Part shown: positions 1 through 8,429 of the stretch, one piece after another
Layout of the letters: every line of letters begins with the position of its first letter
How positions within the stretch are numbered: the stretch's first letter is position 1
Assembly: GCF_003116015.1 (NCBI RefSeq)
Contig: NZ_LGQZ01000071.1
Span: forward strand, 1-41,787
Source of the DNA: Azospirillum sp. TSO22-1
GTDB lineage: Bacteria > Pseudomonadota > Alphaproteobacteria > Azospirillales > Azospirillaceae
Direction of reading: 5' to 3'
DNA length: 41,787 bases
Position numbers and translations under genes: made by a program
Notes under the pieces: generated by a model
The model's input: the letters and a program-made list of their open reading frames with translations, nothing else
Databases searched by the model: none
What the model was told of the DNA's origin: nothing

Positions 1-1823
1 CCTACGGCGAGGCGGGTCAGGGCGTCGTCGTCAAGGACGCGGCCCGCCTCGGCCAGGAACACGGCGATCCCCGCGACGCCATAGCACAGGCCCGGCCCGA
101 CCGGCGCCACCGGCGCCGGCATCACCTCCCACAGCCGCACCCAGGTGACGGCGCCGCCGGCTTGCGGCGCGGCGAGATCGGCCACCCGGTCGGCCAGTGT
201 CCGCAGAGTGGCGCGGGCATCGACCGCCGTCGGCTCGGACGCCGCCGGCGCGGCCGGCCGGCGCAGCGCGGCGCGCAGGAGCACGGCGCGATCATCGAGA
301 CCATCGCCGTCGAGAGCGCGCAGGGCGCGCTCCACGCGTTCGAACATGGGAGCCGCGAAAACCCGGCCGATCGTACCGCCGGCGGCGGCCCGCGCGGAGC
401 GCTGCGCCGGCCGGAACACGAAGGCGGGAACATCCAGCCGGTCCAGGGCCCGTGCCTCCTCGGCCAGCACGGCGCTCCAGCAGTGGACGTCGGCGATGGT
501 CGGATCGCGCTGGGCGGCCCGCGCCAGCCGGGCGCGGAAACTGTCCTCGTCGCTTACGCCCTCCGTGCTCAGGGCCGAGTCCAGGAGCAGCGCGTACAGA
601 TTCGTGGGAGCGCACAGCAGCCGCAACGCCGTGCGGCGGAAGCGGCGCAGAGCCCCTCGCGGGGCGAGCAGGGCGTCCCGCCGCGCCAGCACCGCCGCGA
701 GGGACGCGCGATAGCCGCGAACCAGAGCGTCGACGTGATCGCGGACGTCGAGCGCGACGCCGTCCAGGCTCGGGCCGTTGGCGTCGAAACTGCTGACCTC
801 GACCGGCGCCAGATGGATCCAGTCGGTGCCGGGATGGCGCAGCCGCTGGCCCGGCCGCGCGGGCAGCGCGCCGCAGCCGAACGCGGCGATCGGGTGCAGC
901 GTCCGTCCACCGTCGAAGGACGTGAACACCGGCAGCGCGCCGCTGGTGAACGCCAGCGGGTCATCCAGCGGGTCCGGACGAGCGAGATCGGCCGGCCCCG
1001 GCTGAAACAGGCATTCGAGGTCGACGATCACCGGGTAGGCTCCGGCGGCGATCAGATTGTCCGGGTGGATGTCGCCACCGCGCAGCACCTCCAACACGGC
1101 GAGCAGTCCGCCGCATCGTTCGTAAAAGGCCTCGGCATCGGTCCGGCTGCGGCAGGGTTCGGGCGTTAGCCATTCCATCCAGCCATGATCGCCGCGGTCG
1201 AGCACCCAGGGCACCCGCTGTCGCGGCGCTCCGCACCGACCGGCGACACCGCGCAGCAGACGCCCGAACGCCGCCTCCGCGGCCAGGGAACGCGGCTTGT
1301 ACGCAAGGGAGCGGCCGTCGGCAAAGGTGAGCCGCGCGACGGTGCGCCCGCCCGCGTGCGGGTCGGAAAGCCCCAGTTCGATGGCCGCCACCGACGGCAC
1401 GCCGCGGCGCCAGGGGCGGTGCCACGCCCGCAATGCCTGCTCATCGGACGCCAGATGCCCGACGAGAGCGGAAACCGCGCTCCGCCACTCGTCCGCCACC
1501 CTGTGCAGCCGCCGCACCAGTGCCGGCCAGCCGTCGAGGCCGCGCGCCAGAAAGGCGTCATAACGCGCACGCGGCACCCAGTCGGGCGTGATGCTGGTCA
1601 GATGCGCTGCCGGAGGCAGGTGCGCCTCCGCCCGGAAGGCCCCCAACAGCGCCGGTCCTGCGGTCTCTGAAAGCCGCCGTAGCAGAGCCTCCTCGGCTCC
1701 CTTCCACGCTTCGGCGGTGACGTGCCGTTCGCTGGTCGCGCGGACGTGCTCCAACTGCTTGCGCGCCGTCTCGACCAGCGGTTCAAGCAACTCGATGAAG
1801 GGAGGGACGCCGGAGTGCTTCAC
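1..1823 (-). CDS. lanM: Class II lanthipeptide synthetase LanM, C-terminus cut by window edge
   Basis: LanM enzymes phosphorylate and eliminate Ser/Thr in a precursor peptide (N-terminal DUF4135 domain), then cyclise Cys onto the dehydro residues (C-terminal LanC domain). About 607 codons are open on the minus strand. The dehydratase set is all visible: D-P-H-A-G-G-R near residue 150, Y-K-P-R-S-L near 175, G-G-D-I-H-P-D-N near 248 and V-D-L-E-C-L-F near 265. These correspond to the catalytic and ATP-binding Asp, His, Lys and Asn residues known from CylM. The start of the LanC-like domain (G-L-C-Y-G-V-A-G-I-A) is reached just before the edge, so the zinc ligands are not seen. No ATG lies in frame; GTG at 1823 is the best start but has no good ribosome site, and the frame stays open upstream to about 1945. 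The precursor peptide gene is not in the window and probably lies to the left. Family call is firm, start is not. Confidence 0.88.
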   Translation of the reverse strand, partial: MKHSGVPPFIELLEPLVETARKQLEHVRATSERHVTAEAWKGAEEALLRRLSETAGPALLGAFRAEAHLPPAAHLTSITPDWVPRARYDAFLARGLDGWPALVRRLHRVADEWRSAVSALVGHLASDEQALRAWHRPWRRGVPSVAAIELGLSDPHAGGRTVARLTFADGRSLAYKPRSLAAEAAFGRLLRGVAGRCGAPRQRVPWVLDRGDHGWMEWLTPEPCRSRTDAEAFYERCGGLLAVLEVLRGGDIHPDNLIAAGAYPVIVDLECLFQPGPADLARPDPLDDPLAFTSGALPVFTSFDGGRTLHPIAAFGCGALPARPGQRLRHPGTDWIHLAPVEVSSFDANGPSLDGVALDVRDHVDALVRGYRASLAAVLARRDALLAPRGALRRFRRTALRLLCAPTNLYALLLDSALSTEGVSDEDSFRARLARAAQRDPTIADVHCWSAVLAEEARALDRLDVPAFVFRPAQRSARAAAGGTIGRVFAAPMFERVERALRALDGDGLDDRAVLLRAALRRPAAPAASEPTAVDARATLRTLADRVADLAAPQAGGAVTWVRLWEVMPAPVAPVGPGLCYGVAGIAVFLAEAGRVLDDDALTRLAV

Positions 1824-1949
1824 GCGGTTGCAAGTCGATGAGACGGCAGAGGGACGATCGCAAGACGCCCCCGGATTGCCGGGGTGTGTGGCTTCAACCG
1901 TGAGCGTGGAAGTTAACGTGGCGCGAGGTCGGACGCAACGCACGCGCCC

Positions 1950-2543
1950 TCAAAGGACGCGGCAGGCCTCGTCGAAGCCCAGGCGCGGGTTGCGCTCAGG
2001 CGGGTTGACGGCGGTGCCGTAGCCGAGATTGACCAGGAACTCCGCCCGCCACAGGCCGTCGGGGAAGAACTCGGCGTCCACCGCGGCGGCGTCGAAGCCG
2101 CCCATCGGCCACGCGTCCAGCCCCAGCAGGCGCGCCGCCAGGATCAGGTAGGCGCCCTGCAGGGTGGCGTTGCGCACGCCGGTCTTCTCGGCGAGATCCG
2201 GGTTGTCGATGAACAGCGCCCGCGCGTCGTACTGCGGGAACAGGCGCGGCAGCTCGTCGTAGAAGCGGGTGTCGCGCGCCACCACGGCGGTCACCGGCGC
2301 TGCCTGCACCTTGGCTATGTTGCCTTTGGACAGAGTCGGCAGCAGCCGCGCCTTGGCCTGCGGCGTCACCAGGAATAGCAGGCGCGCCGGGCCGGCGTTG
2401 AACGCCGTGGGCGGCAGGCGGGCGAGGTTCCACAGCTGGTGCAGCAGCTCCGTATCGACGCGCCGGTCCTGCCACGCCGAGGGCGTGCGCGCCCGGGTGA
2501 ACAGCAGCTCCTCGGCGGTGCGGGCGAGCAGGGTGTCAGGCAT
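1950..2543 (-). CDS. RutE/HadB-type nitroreductase family protein (FMN oxidoreductase)
   Basis: This 197-residue protein resembles E. coli RutE (malonic semialdehyde reductase, 196 residues) along its length. Shared features are an N-terminal F-T-x-A-R-T block, P-T-x-x-N/A-x-x-P-A-R near residue 45, a central F-Y-x-x-L-P-x-L-F-P stretch, G-L-D-x-x-P-M-x-G-F-D, and an ending of the type F-(D/E)-E-A-C-x-(V/L)-L. Family members bind FMN and use NAD(P)H. The start is the ATG at 2543, which overlaps the stop of the upstream ssuB by eight bases, so it is the last gene of the ssu operon and translationally coupled. No uracil-degradation (rut) genes are present, so RutE's classical role is doubtful here. 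As ssuE, the usual FMN reductase partner of SsuD, is absent, it may supply reduced flavin; that is inference. Confidence 0.85.
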   Translation of the reverse strand: MPDTLLARTAEELLFTRARTPSAWQDRRVDTELLHQLWNLARLPPTAFNAGPARLLFLVTPQAKARLLPTLSKGNIAKVQAAPVTAVVARDTRFYDELPRLFPQYDARALFIDNPDLAEKTGVRNATLQGAYLILAARLLGLDAWPMGGFDAAAVDAEFFPDGLWRAEFLVNLGYGTAVNPPERNPRLGFDEACRVL

Positions 2544-3339
2544 CGGCGTCCTCCCGGCGCAGCAGGTGGGAAAGAATGCGCCCCTCCAGGGCGGCAAAGT
2601 CGGGATGCGAGCGCTCGCGCGGGCGCGGCAGATCCACCGGCACGTCCAGCGCGATGCGGCCCTCCTCCACCAGGATGACGCGGTCGGCCAGCGTCACCGC
2701 CTCGGCCACGTCGTGGGTCACCAGCACGGCGGTAAAGCCCTGGCGCCGCCAGACGGCTTCCACCAGGCTCTGCATCTCGATGCGGGTCAGCGCGTCGAGG
2801 GCGCCCAGCGGCTCGTCGAGCAGCAGCAGGCCGGGATGGCTGACCAGCGCGCGGGCCAGCGCCACGCGCTGCCGCTGCCCGCCGGACAGCACCGCCGGCC
2901 ACTCTCCGGCGCGGCGCTCCAGCCCGACCTGCCGCAGCGCCTCCTGCGCCACCGGGCGCCAGTCGCCGCGCAGGCCGAGACCGACGTTGTCGATCACCCG
3001 CTTCCACGGCAGCAGGCGGGAGTCCTGGAACATGATGCGGGTGCGCCCGGCGAAGCCCGTGACGTCCCCATCGTCCAGGCGCAGCGTTCCGCCGTCGGAC
3101 GTGTCGAGGCCGGCGAGCAGACGCAGCAGCGTGCTCTTGCCGCAGCCGGAGCGGCCGACGACGGCGACGAACTCGCCGGGCGCCAGCTCCAGGTCGATGC
3201 CGCGCAGCACCGGGTGGTCGCCGAATCCCTTGGTCAGGCCGGCGATGCGAACGCCCACCCCGTCGCTTCCCTGCGGGCGGGCCGGGACGTAGGTGTGCTG
3301 CGGGCGTGGAGCGGGCCGGTGGAGCGCCAGGACGGTCAT
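2536..3339 (-). CDS. ssuB: Aliphatic sulfonate ABC transporter ATP-binding protein
   Basis: Cytoplasmic ATPase (267 residues) that powers sulfonate import with SsuA and SsuC. The nucleotide-binding domain is complete: Walker [10 protein letters not shown] at 62-70, signature L-S-G-G-Q at 151-155, Walker B L-L-L-L-D-E-P at 171-177 and the switch His at 209. The first 30 residues are a Pro-rich extension before the domain. ATG at 3339 is preceded by AAAGAGG at good spacing, and only 11 bases separate it from the ssuC stop. The position in an ssuA-D-C-B order, the same as in E. coli ssuEADCB, supports SsuB rather than TauB; the taurine ATPase is encoded separately at 7649-8425. Confidence 0.93.
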   Translation of the reverse strand: MTVLALHRPAPRPQHTYVPARPQGSDGVGVRIAGLTKGFGDHPVLRGIDLELAPGEFVAVVGRSGCGKSTLLRLLAGLDTSDGGTLRLDDGDVTGFAGRTRIMFQDSRLLPWKRVIDNVGLGLRGDWRPVAQEALRQVGLERRAGEWPAVLSGGQRQRVALARALVSHPGLLLLDEPLGALDALTRIEMQSLVEAVWRRQGFTAVLVTHDVAEAVTLADRVILVEEGRIALDVPVDLPRPRERSHPDFAALEGRILSHLLRREDADA

Positions 3340-3350
3340 GGAAACCTCTT

Positions 3351-4133
3351 TCAGGGCTTCTGGAAAGCGGGGTGCCAGCCGAGCGACCAGCGCTCCAGCA
3401 GGCGGGCGACGCTGTCGGCCAGCTTGCCGAGCAGCGCGTAGAGCAGCACGCCCAGCACCACCACGTCGGTCTGCAGGAACTCGCGGGCGTTCATCGCCAT
3501 GTAGCCGATGCCGGAGCTGGCCGAGATCGTCTCGGCGACGATCAGCGTCAGCCACATGATGCCCAGCGCGAAACGCAGGCCGATCAGGATGGAGGGCAGG
3601 GCGCCGGGCAGGATCACCTCGGTCAGCAGCTGCCAGTGCGTCAGGCCGTAGGAGCGGCCCATCTCGATCAGCCCCGCATCGACGGTGCGGATGCCGTGGA
3701 AGGTGTTGAGGTAGATCGGGAACATCACGCCGAGCGCCACCAGGAACAGCTTGGCCTCCTCGTCGATGCCGAACCACAGGATGACCAGGGGGATCATCGC
3801 CAGATGCGGCACGTTGCGGATCATCTGCACCGTGGAATCGAGCAGCTTCTCGGCCACCGGGAAGATGCCGTTCAGCAGCCCCAGCACGAACCCCAGACCG
3901 CCGCCGATCAGGAAGCCGGCGCCGGCGCGCGCGAAGCTCGCCTGCAGATGGCCGAACAGCTCGCCCGAGCCGGTGAGCCGCACGCCGGCCAGCGCCACGT
4001 CGCTCAGCTTCGGCAGGACCCGCGTGGAGATCAGCCCCGCCTGGGCCAGCCCCTCCCATGCCGCCAGCGCCAGCACGGGGAGGAGCCAGGGCAGGAGCCG
4101 GTCGGCCCCCGCCCTGACGATCGCCCGGCTCAC
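3351..4133 (-). CDS. ssuC: Aliphatic sulfonate ABC transporter permease
   Basis: Inner-membrane permease of 260 residues with about six hydrophobic segments. It carries the BPD_transp_1 EAA loop ([14 protein letters not shown], then I-L-P-G-A-L-P-S-I) that docks on the ATPase. The characteristic [17 protein letters not shown] segment of the SsuC/TauC/NrtB group is present. The start is GTG at 4133, whose GTGA overlaps the TGA of ssuD by four bases, indicating coupled translation. An open frame runs much further upstream, but that part lies inside ssuD in another frame and is not coding. Confidence 0.92.
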   Translation of the reverse strand: MSRAIVRAGADRLLPWLLPVLALAAWEGLAQAGLISTRVLPKLSDVALAGVRLTGSGELFGHLQASFARAGAGFLIGGGLGFVLGLLNGIFPVAEKLLDSTVQMIRNVPHLAMIPLVILWFGIDEEAKLFLVALGVMFPIYLNTFHGIRTVDAGLIEMGRSYGLTHWQLLTEVILPGALPSILIGLRFALGIMWLTLIVAETISASSGIGYMAMNAREFLQTDVVVLGVLLYALLGKLADSVARLLERWSLGWHPAFQKP

Positions 4134-5290
4134 GAGGCCGACGCCGCGACGCGCTGTGTGCTGGGCGGCACCACCTGGTTGGCGACCAGCTCGCCGAACG
4201 GGCTGACGTAGCTGACGCTGGGTGCCGCCGTCTGCGGCTTGCTGACCGGCAGGTGCGGGAACAGCAGCTCGGCGACGCGGTAGGCCTCCTCCAGGTGCGG
4301 GTAGCCGGACAGCACGAAGGTGTCGATGCCGATGTCCTGGTACTCCTTCAGGCGGTCGGCGACGGTCTTCGGGTCGCCGACCAGCGCGGTGCCGGCGCCG
4401 CCGCGCACCAGCCCGACGCCGGCCCACAGGTTGGGCGCGATCACCAGATTGTCGCGCCGGCCCTTGTTGAGCACGGTCATGCGGCGCTGGCCCTCGGAGT
4501 CGTAGCGCTCGAAGATCTTCTGCGCGGCGGCGACGGTGGCGTCGTCGACGCGGCTGATCAGGCGCTCGGCGGCGTCCCAGGCCTCCGCTTCGGTCTCGCG
4601 CACGATGACGTGGACGCGCAGGCCGTACTGCAGCGTGCGGCCGTGCTCGGCGGCGCGGCGCTTGACGTCCTCGATCTTCGCTTTCACCTCGGCGACCGGC
4701 TCGCCCCAGCTCAGGTACACGTCGTAATGCTCGGCCGCGTTGGCGTGACCGGCCGGCGAGGAGCCGCCGAAGAACAGCTTCGGGTGCGGACGCTGCACGG
4801 TGGGATAGAGGTGCTCGGCGCCCTCGACGTGGATGTGCTCGCCCTTGTGGGTCACGGTCTCGCCGGACAGCAGGCGCTTCCAGATCGAGAAGAACTCGCC
4901 GGCGTGGTCGTAGCGGGCGTCGTGGTCGAGGAAGATGCCGTCGCCGGCCAGCTCCTGCTTGTCGCCGCCGACCACGACGTTGAGGTAGAAGCGCCCGCCC
5001 GACAGCCGGTCGAGGCTGGCCGCCATGCGCGCCGCCGCGGTCGGCGACAGCGTGCCCGGCCGGGTGGCGACCAGGAAGCGCAGCTTCTCGGTGGCGCCGA
5101 TCAGCGAGGCGGCGACGATGTAGGAGTCCTCGCACGACTTGCCGGTCGGCACCAGCACGCCGTGGTAGCCGAGCGTGTCCGCCGCCTGGGCGATCTGCTT
5201 CAGGTAGTCGTGGGTGACGGCGCGCGCGCCCTCCTGCGTGCCGAGGTAGTGGCCGTCGCCGTGGATCGGCAGGAACCAGAGGATGTCCAT
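4130..5290 (-). CDS. ssuD: FMNH2-dependent alkanesulfonate monooxygenase
   Basis: Bacterial luciferase-family enzyme that uses reduced FMN and O2 to cleave alkanesulfonates to sulfite and an aldehyde in the cytoplasm, freeing sulfur for growth. It has 386 residues; E. coli SsuD has 381. Known SsuD active-site residues are found at nearly the same numbers: Cys53 (Cys54 in E. coli) in the K-S-C-E-D-S segment, and Arg225 and His227 (226 and 228) in L-R-V-H-V-I-V-R. The ATG at 5290 is preceded by GGGAG and gives the expected N-terminus M-D-I-L-W-F-L-P. It sits between ssuA and ssuC and overlaps ssuC by four bases. A separate NAD(P)H:FMN reductase must supply FMNH2; ssuE is not seen. Confidence 0.95.
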   Translation of the reverse strand: MDILWFLPIHGDGHYLGTQEGARAVTHDYLKQIAQAADTLGYHGVLVPTGKSCEDSYIVAASLIGATEKLRFLVATRPGTLSPTAAARMAASLDRLSGGRFYLNVVVGGDKQELAGDGIFLDHDARYDHAGEFFSIWKRLLSGETVTHKGEHIHVEGAEHLYPTVQRPHPKLFFGGSSPAGHANAAEHYDVYLSWGEPVAEVKAKIEDVKRRAAEHGRTLQYGLRVHVIVRETEAEAWDAAERLISRVDDATVAAAQKIFERYDSEGQRRMTVLNKGRRDNLVIAPNLWAGVGLVRGGAGTALVGDPKTVADRLKEYQDIGIDTFVLSGYPHLEEAYRVAELLFPHLPVSKPQTAAPSVSYVSPFGELVANQVVPPSTQRVAASAS

Positions 5291-5340
5291 GGTTGTGTGC
5301 TCCCGAGATGCCGTTGTGTTTTGGTTTTTGCGATGTGTTG

Positions 5341-5427
5341 CCCCCACCCCGGCCCTCCCCCGCTTCGCAGGGGAGGGTGCCGCTTTCCCCCTCCCCTGCG
5401 AAGCGGGGGAGGGGTCAGGGGTGGGGG
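5341..5427. repeat. REP-like extragenic palindrome between ssuA and ssuD
   Basis: An 87-base near-perfect inverted repeat begins with five C, then ACCCC, and ends with its complement. Each half contains its own smaller hairpin, CCCTCCCC...GCTTCGC...GGGGAGGG. Related G/C-only palindromes lie at 13918-13949 and 37642-37769, so this looks like a dispersed element of the genome. Lying inside the ssu transcript between ssuA and ssuD, it could slow 3' decay of ssuA mRNA or attenuate the downstream genes; this is inference from position. Confidence 0.85.
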
Positions 5428-5440
5428 CAAGCGGTCGGCG

Positions 5441-6391
5441 TTACGACCCCGCCGCCGGCAGCGCGTCGCGCACGTCGATCTTCTTCGGGATCAGCCCCAG
5501 CCCGAAGAAGGTGTCGGCGATCCGCTGCTGCTCGGCGACGACCTGTTCGTTCAGGGGCTTCACGCCGTAGCCCAGGCGCGCGATGGCGATCTCCAGCGCG
5601 CCGGCCTCGATGCCGGTCTGCGGCGCCAGGATCCCGGCGGCCTCGGCCGGGCTCTTGGAGGCCCAGGCGGCGACGTCGGCGATCTCCTCCAGGAAGGCGC
5701 CGATCACCTTCGGGTTGTCGCGGGCGTAGCCGCGGGTGGACAGGTAGAACTGGTGGTTGCTGACCAGCCCGGTGCCGTCGGCCAGCACGCGGGCCTGGGT
5801 GGCGCGCTGGGCGGCAATGAGGAACGGGTCCCAGATCACCCAGGCGTCCACCGAGCCGCGCTCGAACGCCGCGCGGGCGTCGGCCGGGGGCAGGTAGACG
5901 GACTGGATGTCCTTGATCGACAGGCCCTTCGATTCCAGTGCCTTGACCAGCAGGTAGTGGACGTTGGAGCCCTTGTTCAGCGCGACCTTCTTCCCCTTGA
6001 GATCGGCGATCGACTGGATGGCCGAGTCCTTCGGCACCAGGATCGCCTCGCCCACTGGGGTCGGTGGCTCGTAGCCGACATAGACGAAGGGCGCGCCAGC
6101 CGCCTGCGCGAAGATCGGCGGCGCCTCGCCGGTGGTGCCGAAGTCCACGCTGCCGACGTTGAGCGCCTCCAGCAGCTGCGGGCCGGCCGGGAACTCCTGC
6201 CACTTCACCGCGATGCCGAGCGGCGCCAGCCGCTTCTCCAGCGTGCCGCGGGCCTTGATGAGCGTCAGCGTGCCGTACTTCTGGAAGCCGACGCGCAGCT
6301 CCTTCGCTGGCTCGGCCGACGCCGCGGAAACACCCAGCCCGAGCGCCACCGCGCCGGCCAGGACCATGGTCGTGAAGGTCCGTCTGATCAC
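5441..6391 (-). CDS. ssuA: Aliphatic sulfonate ABC transporter substrate-binding protein
   Basis: Periplasmic sulfonate-binding protein of 316 residues and first gene of the ssu operon. A Sec signal peptide is clear at 1-26 (basic start, hydrophobic core, A-S-A cut before E-P-A-K-E-L). The mature part follows the SsuA/NMT1 pattern: L-R-V-G-F-Q-K-Y-G-T-L at the first strand, D-F-G-T-T-G-E-A-P-P near 90-100, L-K-G-K-K-V-A-L-N-K-G-S-N-V-H in the hinge, and W-V-I-W-D-P-F in the second lobe. The GTG start at 6391 is chosen because a GGGGGAG ribosome site lies about eight bases upstream and the signal peptide then begins normally; the open frame upstream runs into the control region. Confidence 0.92.
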   Translation of the reverse strand: MIRRTFTTMVLAGAVALGLGVSAASAEPAKELRVGFQKYGTLTLIKARGTLEKRLAPLGIAVKWQEFPAGPQLLEALNVGSVDFGTTGEAPPIFAQAAGAPFVYVGYEPPTPVGEAILVPKDSAIQSIADLKGKKVALNKGSNVHYLLVKALESKGLSIKDIQSVYLPPADARAAFERGSVDAWVIWDPFLIAAQRATQARVLADGTGLVSNHQFYLSTRGYARDNPKVIGAFLEEIADVAAWASKSPAEAAGILAPQTGIEAGALEIAIARLGYGVKPLNEQVVAEQQRIADTFFGLGLIPKKIDVRDALPAAGS

Positions 6392-6607
6392 CCCGTTTCT
6401 CCCCCTTGGAATGCCCCCGGCCGCCGGGCCGGTCCCGGCGCACCATAAATCTACAATTAAAATGGACAATGAGTCGGCGTGACTGTCAATACGCAATGTG
6501 AATTGTAAATTATTTTTCTATTCAATAAGTAGGAAATACGTTGACAGCCCGGTGGGACCGCTGCTGTCATGAGGGCACGGAACGCATGCAACGAGGGGAG
6601 AGATCGG
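6392..6607. promoter_or_regulatory. Divergent ssu/tau control region with an inverted-repeat operator candidate
   Basis: This 216-base gap separates the two divergent sulfonate operons and must hold promoters for both. It contains an A/T-rich pocket at about 6440-6540, striking against GC-rich flanks. A perfect 7-base inverted repeat, TGACAGC at 6542-6548 and GCTGTCA at 6563-6569, has arms 21 bases apart centre to centre, about two helix turns, which suits a dimeric regulator. The left arm overlaps a TTGACA -35-like hexamer. In E. coli these operons answer to CysB and Cbl during sulfate starvation; no such regulator gene is in the window, so the binding protein is unknown. Confidence 0.6.
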
Positions 6608-7624
6608 ATGAACGCGACGCTGAAGCACCTGTTCGTGGCTGGGACGGCGGCACTGGGGCTGGTCACCGCCACCTCCGCGGTGGCGCTGGCCGCCGGGTCG
6701 GAGGTCACCATCGGCTACCAGACCGTGGTCGATCCCTCGAAGGTCGCGCAGGCCGACGGGCTGTACGAGAAGGCCTCCGGCCGCAAGATCAACTGGCGCA
6801 AGTTCGACAGCGGCGCCGACGTGATCGCCGCCATCGCGTCGGGTGACATCCAGATCGGCTATGTCGGCTCCAGCCCGCTGGCCGCCGCCGCCAGCCGCGA
6901 GCTGCCTATCGAGACCATTCTGGTCGCCGCGCAGATCGGCGATGCCGAGGCGCTGGTGGTGCGCAACGGCGCCGGCATCCGGGAGGCGAAGGACCTCAAG
7001 GGCAAGAAGGTGGCGGTGCCCTTCGTCTCCACCACGCACTACAGCCTGCTGGCGGCGCTGAAGCATTGGGGCATCGACCCCAAGGGCGTGCAGATCCTCA
7101 ACCTGCGCCCGCCGGAGATCGCCGCCGCCTGGGCGCGCGGCGACATCGACGCCGCCTACGTCTGGGATCCGGCGCTGGGCAAGGTGAAGGAGTCGGGCAA
7201 GGTGCTGGTGTCCTCCTCCGAGGTCGCCAAGTGGGGCGCGCCGACCTTCGACGCCTGGATCGCGCGCAAGGACTTCGCGGCGGCCAACCCGGACGTGGTG
7301 CGCGCCTTCGTGCGCACGACGACCGACGCCTACGCCGCCTACCGCCAGGCGCCGGCCGCCTGGGGCGGGTCGGCCGAGAACGTGGCGAAGATCGTCAAGC
7401 TGACCGGCGCCAAGCCGGCGGAGATCCCGGAGCTGCTGGCCGGCAACCACTTCCCGCTGCCCGCCGAGCAGGCCTCGCCCGAGCTGCTGGGCGGCGGCAC
7501 CGTCAAGGCCATCGCCGAGACCGCCGCCTTCCTCAAGGAGCAGGGCAAGATCCCGGCGGTGCTGCCCGATTACAGCCAGTACGTCACCGTGCGCTTTGTG
7601 AAGGAGAGTGTGGCAGCGAAGTGA
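6608..7624 (+). CDS. tauA: Taurine ABC transporter substrate-binding protein
   Basis: Periplasmic taurine-binding protein of 338 residues. The signal peptide covers about the first 28 residues, with an A-L-A-A-like cut before G-S-E-V-T-I-G-Y-Q. TauA hallmarks follow: I-G-Y-Q-T-V-V-D-P-S-K-V-A, a G-D-I-Q-I-G-Y-V-G-S-S-P-L-A segment, V-P-F-V-S-T-T-H-Y-S-L-L, and A-A-Y-V-W-D-P-A-L. The ATG at 6608 is preceded by GAGGGGAG. It is the first gene of tauABCD and is followed 24 bases later by tauB. Distinguished from SsuA by these motifs and by the adjacent tauD. Confidence 0.94.
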   Translation: MNATLKHLFVAGTAALGLVTATSAVALAAGSEVTIGYQTVVDPSKVAQADGLYEKASGRKINWRKFDSGADVIAAIASGDIQIGYVGSSPLAAAASRELPIETILVAAQIGDAEALVVRNGAGIREAKDLKGKKVAVPFVSTTHYSLLAALKHWGIDPKGVQILNLRPPEIAAAWARGDIDAAYVWDPALGKVKESGKVLVSSSEVAKWGAPTFDAWIARKDFAAANPDVVRAFVRTTTDAYAAYRQAPAAWGGSAENVAKIVKLTGAKPAEIPELLAGNHFPLPAEQASPELLGGGTVKAIAETAAFLKEQGKIPAVLPDYSQYVTVRFVKESVAAK

Positions 7625-7648
7625 CCGCGAGCGGGAGGAGGCAGCCCC

Positions 7649-8425
7649 ATGTCCACCCTGACCGTCCAGGACGCGACCGTGCGCTTCCCCGCCCCGGCGG
7701 GCGGCGTCACGGCGCTGGAGCGGGTGTCGCTGCGCATCGAGCCGGGCGCCTTCGTGGTGGCGCTCGGCGCCTCGGGGTGCGGCAAGACCACGCTGCTGAA
7801 CCTGATGGCCGGCTTCCTCCCGCCCACCTCCGGCCGGGTGGCGCTGGGCGACCGCGCCATCGCCGGGCCCGGCGCCGAACGCGGCGTGGTGTTCCAGAAC
7901 GACGCGCTGCTGCCGTGGCTGAGCGTTGTCGACAACGTCGCCTTTGGTCTGCGCCTCAAGGGCGTGCCGCAGGCCGAGCGGCGGACGCGGGCGCGCGCCA
8001 TGCTCGACCTCGTCGGGCTGGCGGGCTTCGGCGAGCACCGCATCTGGGAGCTGTCCGGCGGCATGCGCCAGCGCGTCGGGCTGGCCCGCGCGCTGACCGC
8101 CGACCCGGACGTGCTGCTGATGGACGAGCCGCTGGGTGCCCTCGACGCCATGACGCGCGAGCAGATGCAGGAACTGATCCTCGAGGTCTGGGCGCGCACC
8201 GGCAAGAGCGTCTTCCTGATCACCCACGGCATCGAGGAGGCGGTGTTCCTGGCCACCCGCCTGCTGATCATGTCGCCGCGGCCGGGGCGGGTGACGGCGG
8301 AGCTCGACCTCGATTTCGGCCGGCGGGTGGCGGCGGGCGAGCCGGCCCGCGTGGTCAAGTCCGACCCGGCCTTCATCGCGGCGCGCGAGCGCGTCCGCGA
8401 CCTCGTCTTCGCCGCCGCGGAGTGA
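7649..8425 (+). CDS. tauB: Taurine ABC transporter ATP-binding protein
   Basis: Cytoplasmic ATPase of 258 residues for taurine import. It shows Walker [10 protein letters not shown] at 40-48, signature L-S-G-G-M at 135-139 and Walker B V-L-L-M-D-E-P at 155-161, then the H-loop in L-I-T-H-G-I-E-E-A. Glutamine of the Q-loop is in [10 protein letters not shown], typical of the TauB/SsuB/NrtD group. The ATG is preceded by GGGAGGAGG. The gene ends four bases before tauC, so the pair is likely co-translated. Confidence 0.94.
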   Translation: MSTLTVQDATVRFPAPAGGVTALERVSLRIEPGAFVVALGASGCGKTTLLNLMAGFLPPTSGRVALGDRAIAGPGAERGVVFQNDALLPWLSVVDNVAFGLRLKGVPQAERRTRARAMLDLVGLAGFGEHRIWELSGGMRQRVGLARALTADPDVLLMDEPLGALDAMTREQMQELILEVWARTGKSVFLITHGIEEAVFLATRLLIMSPRPGRVTAELDLDFGRRVAAGEPARVVKSDPAFIAARERVRDLVFAAAE

Positions 8426-8429
8426 CCGC

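Noticed and set aside
1824..1945. In-frame stretch upstream of the LanM GTG rich in Thr, Ser and two Cys, like a lanthipeptide core
   Set aside because: It has no ATG, no leader-like part and no double-Gly site, and is in frame with the synthetase. More likely leader sequence read by chance or an N-terminal extension.
4253..6448. Very long plus-strand open frame (over 700 codons) opposite ssuD and ssuA
   Set aside because: It is a shadow of GC-rich codon bias on the other strand. The reading has no domain, and the minus-strand genes match known families fully. The same applies to long frames at 14256-16649, 19612-22728 (plus) and 22584-25565 (minus).
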